DNA of 6,421 nucleotides from Cryomorphaceae bacterium (lineage in GTDB: Bacteria; Bacteroidota; Bacteroidia; Flavobacteriales; Schleiferiaceae). The position numbers and the translations under genes are program-made. How positions within the stretch are numbered: the first letter of the stretch is position 1; each line of letters starts with the position of its first letter. The stretch covers positions 1 through 6,421 of the forward strand of contig DMQR01000186.1 of the NCBI GenBank assembly GCA_003455605.1, written 5' to 3'. Below, piece by piece: positions 5,472 through 6,421 of the stretch. The notes under the pieces were generated by a model that ran no database searches, was not told where the DNA came from, and saw nothing but the letters and a program-made list of their open reading frames with translations.

Positions 5472-6421
5472 ATGGAAACCTTTAAAGACAGCGGTCTTCA
5501 CCCTCAAATTGTAAAGGGTGTAGATGCACTCGGGTTTGTTGAACCGACCCCAATCCAAAAGATGAGCATTGAACATTTGCTCGAGAACACCACGGATTTA
5601 ATCGCATTTGCACAAACAGGAACTGGTAAGACAGCAGCATTCTCGTTGCCTATCCTCCATCAGCTTGAAGAAGATGTACAGCATGTTCAGGCTATTATTT
5701 TGGCACCTACGCGTGAGTTATGTTTACAAATCGCAACCGATATAAAGTCATACTCGAAGTTCATACCAGTAAAAGTTACTGCCGTTTATGGCGGTGCTCC
5801 CATTACCAAGCAAATCAAAGAATTACAACAACGCCCACAAATCGTTGTGGGCACTCCAGGGCGTACGCTAGACTTGATTGATCGCAGAAAACTACGCATC
5901 GAAAACGTTCAGTTCTTGGTGTTGGATGAGGCAGATGAAATGATGAGCATGGGCTTCCAAGATGAATTGGACGCTATTCTTGCCAACACCCCAGAATACA
6001 AGCAGACCCTTTGTTACAGTGCCACCATGCCTGATGGCATGAAAAAACTGACCAAGAAATACTTACATAATCCCAAGGAAATTTCTGCGGGTAAGCGCAA
6101 CATTTCTGCGAGCAACGTAAGCCACGAGCTTTATGTCGTTAGTGCCAAGCATACCTACGAAGCGATGAGACGCATTATGGACTTCAATCCTGATATGTAC
6201 GGAATTGTCTTCTGTAGAACGCGTCGCGAAACACAGAGCATTGCTGAAAAATTAATAACAGATGGGTATCGAGCAGAAGCGTTGCATGGTGATTTGAGCC
6301 AAGCACAACGCGACGAGGTTATGAATCGCTTCCGCAACCGTAAGTTAAACGTGATGGTCGCCACCGATGTGGCCGCACGCGGGATCGACGTTAACGAATT
6401 AACCCATGTAATCAACGTAAA
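5472..6421 (+). CDS. DEAD-box ATP-dependent RNA helicase, N-terminal 316 residues (runs off window)
   Basis: This frame is open from ATG 5472 to the right edge with no stop. It encodes an ATP-dependent RNA helicase of the bacterial DeaD/CshA type, which unwinds short RNA duplexes in ribosome assembly and mRNA turnover. Motifs in order: Q motif GFVEPTPIQ (21-29), Walker A AQTGTGKT (47-54), PTREL (79-83), TPGR (128-131), DEAD (152-155), SAT (183-185), IVFCRTRRETQ (245-255), LHGDLSQAQRD (271-281) and VATDVAARGIDV (296-307). RecA domain 1 spans about 20-205 and domain 2 begins near 215. Motif VI (HRxGR) and any C-terminal RNA-binding domain lie beyond the window; Bacteroidota relatives are, from memory, some 550-650 residues. 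No Shine-Dalgarno precedes the ATG. The gene diverges from rpmH. The general family is certain; the exact orthologue (deaD, cshA, rhlE) is not assigned. Confidence 0.96.
   Translation, partial: METFKDSGLHPQIVKGVDALGFVEPTPIQKMSIEHLLENTTDLIAFAQTGTGKTAAFSLPILHQLEEDVQHVQAIILAPTRELCLQIATDIKSYSKFIPVKVTAVYGGAPITKQIKELQQRPQIVVGTPGRTLDLIDRRKLRIENVQFLVLDEADEMMSMGFQDELDAILANTPEYKQTLCYSATMPDGMKKLTKKYLHNPKEISAGKRNISASNVSHELYVVSAKHTYEAMRRIMDFNPDMYGIVFCRTRRETQSIAEKLITDGYRAEALHGDLSQAQRDEVMNRFRNRKLNVMVATDVAARGIDVNELTHVINV

Overview
The window looks like an ordinary chromosomal segment from a Bacteroidota bacterium, most likely of the Flavobacteriia type. The pointers are a DUF4834-type small membrane protein ending in GEYVDYEEVK, a YfhO-type C-terminus, a Bacteroidota-style DEAD-box helicase, -7 promoter boxes of the form TAnnTTTG, and the absence of Shine-Dalgarno sequences before most genes. 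It has moderate GC and dense genes. I see no mobile element, tRNA, rRNA or CRISPR array.

Layout, left to right. At 3-509 (+) is the C-terminal 168 residues of a YfhO-like membrane protein. A two-way terminator at 511-536 separates it from a convergent minus-strand block. Read in its own direction (right to left), that block starts with rpmH (ribosomal protein bL34, 5168-5010), which has a textbook promoter and its own terminator. Next is carB (carbamoyl-phosphate synthase large chain, 4913-2061), also with its own promoter and terminator. Last come a DUF4834-like small membrane protein (1982-1800) and a GT4-type glycosyltransferase (1803-535), joined by a 4-base GTGA stop/start overlap. To the right of rpmH, a divergent plus-strand gene starts at 5472 and runs off the window: a DEAD-box RNA helicase with motifs Q, I, Ia, Ib, II, III, IV and V visible.

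Functionally there are three themes. The helicase and bL34 serve RNA and ribosome metabolism and diverge from one intergenic region. CarB makes carbamoyl phosphate for pyrimidines and arginine, but lacks the C-terminal regulatory domain of the E. coli enzyme. The YfhO-like protein, the GT4 glycosyltransferase and the DUF4834 protein form a cell-surface or glycan-type cluster of unknown product.

I found no convincing new multi-gene system. The points most worth a second look are the truncated CarB, a terminator that overlaps the longest possible reading of the DUF4834 gene and so decides its start, the tight reuse of one T-tract as terminator tail and carB promoter upstream region, and the structured leader of about 115 bases before the helicase.
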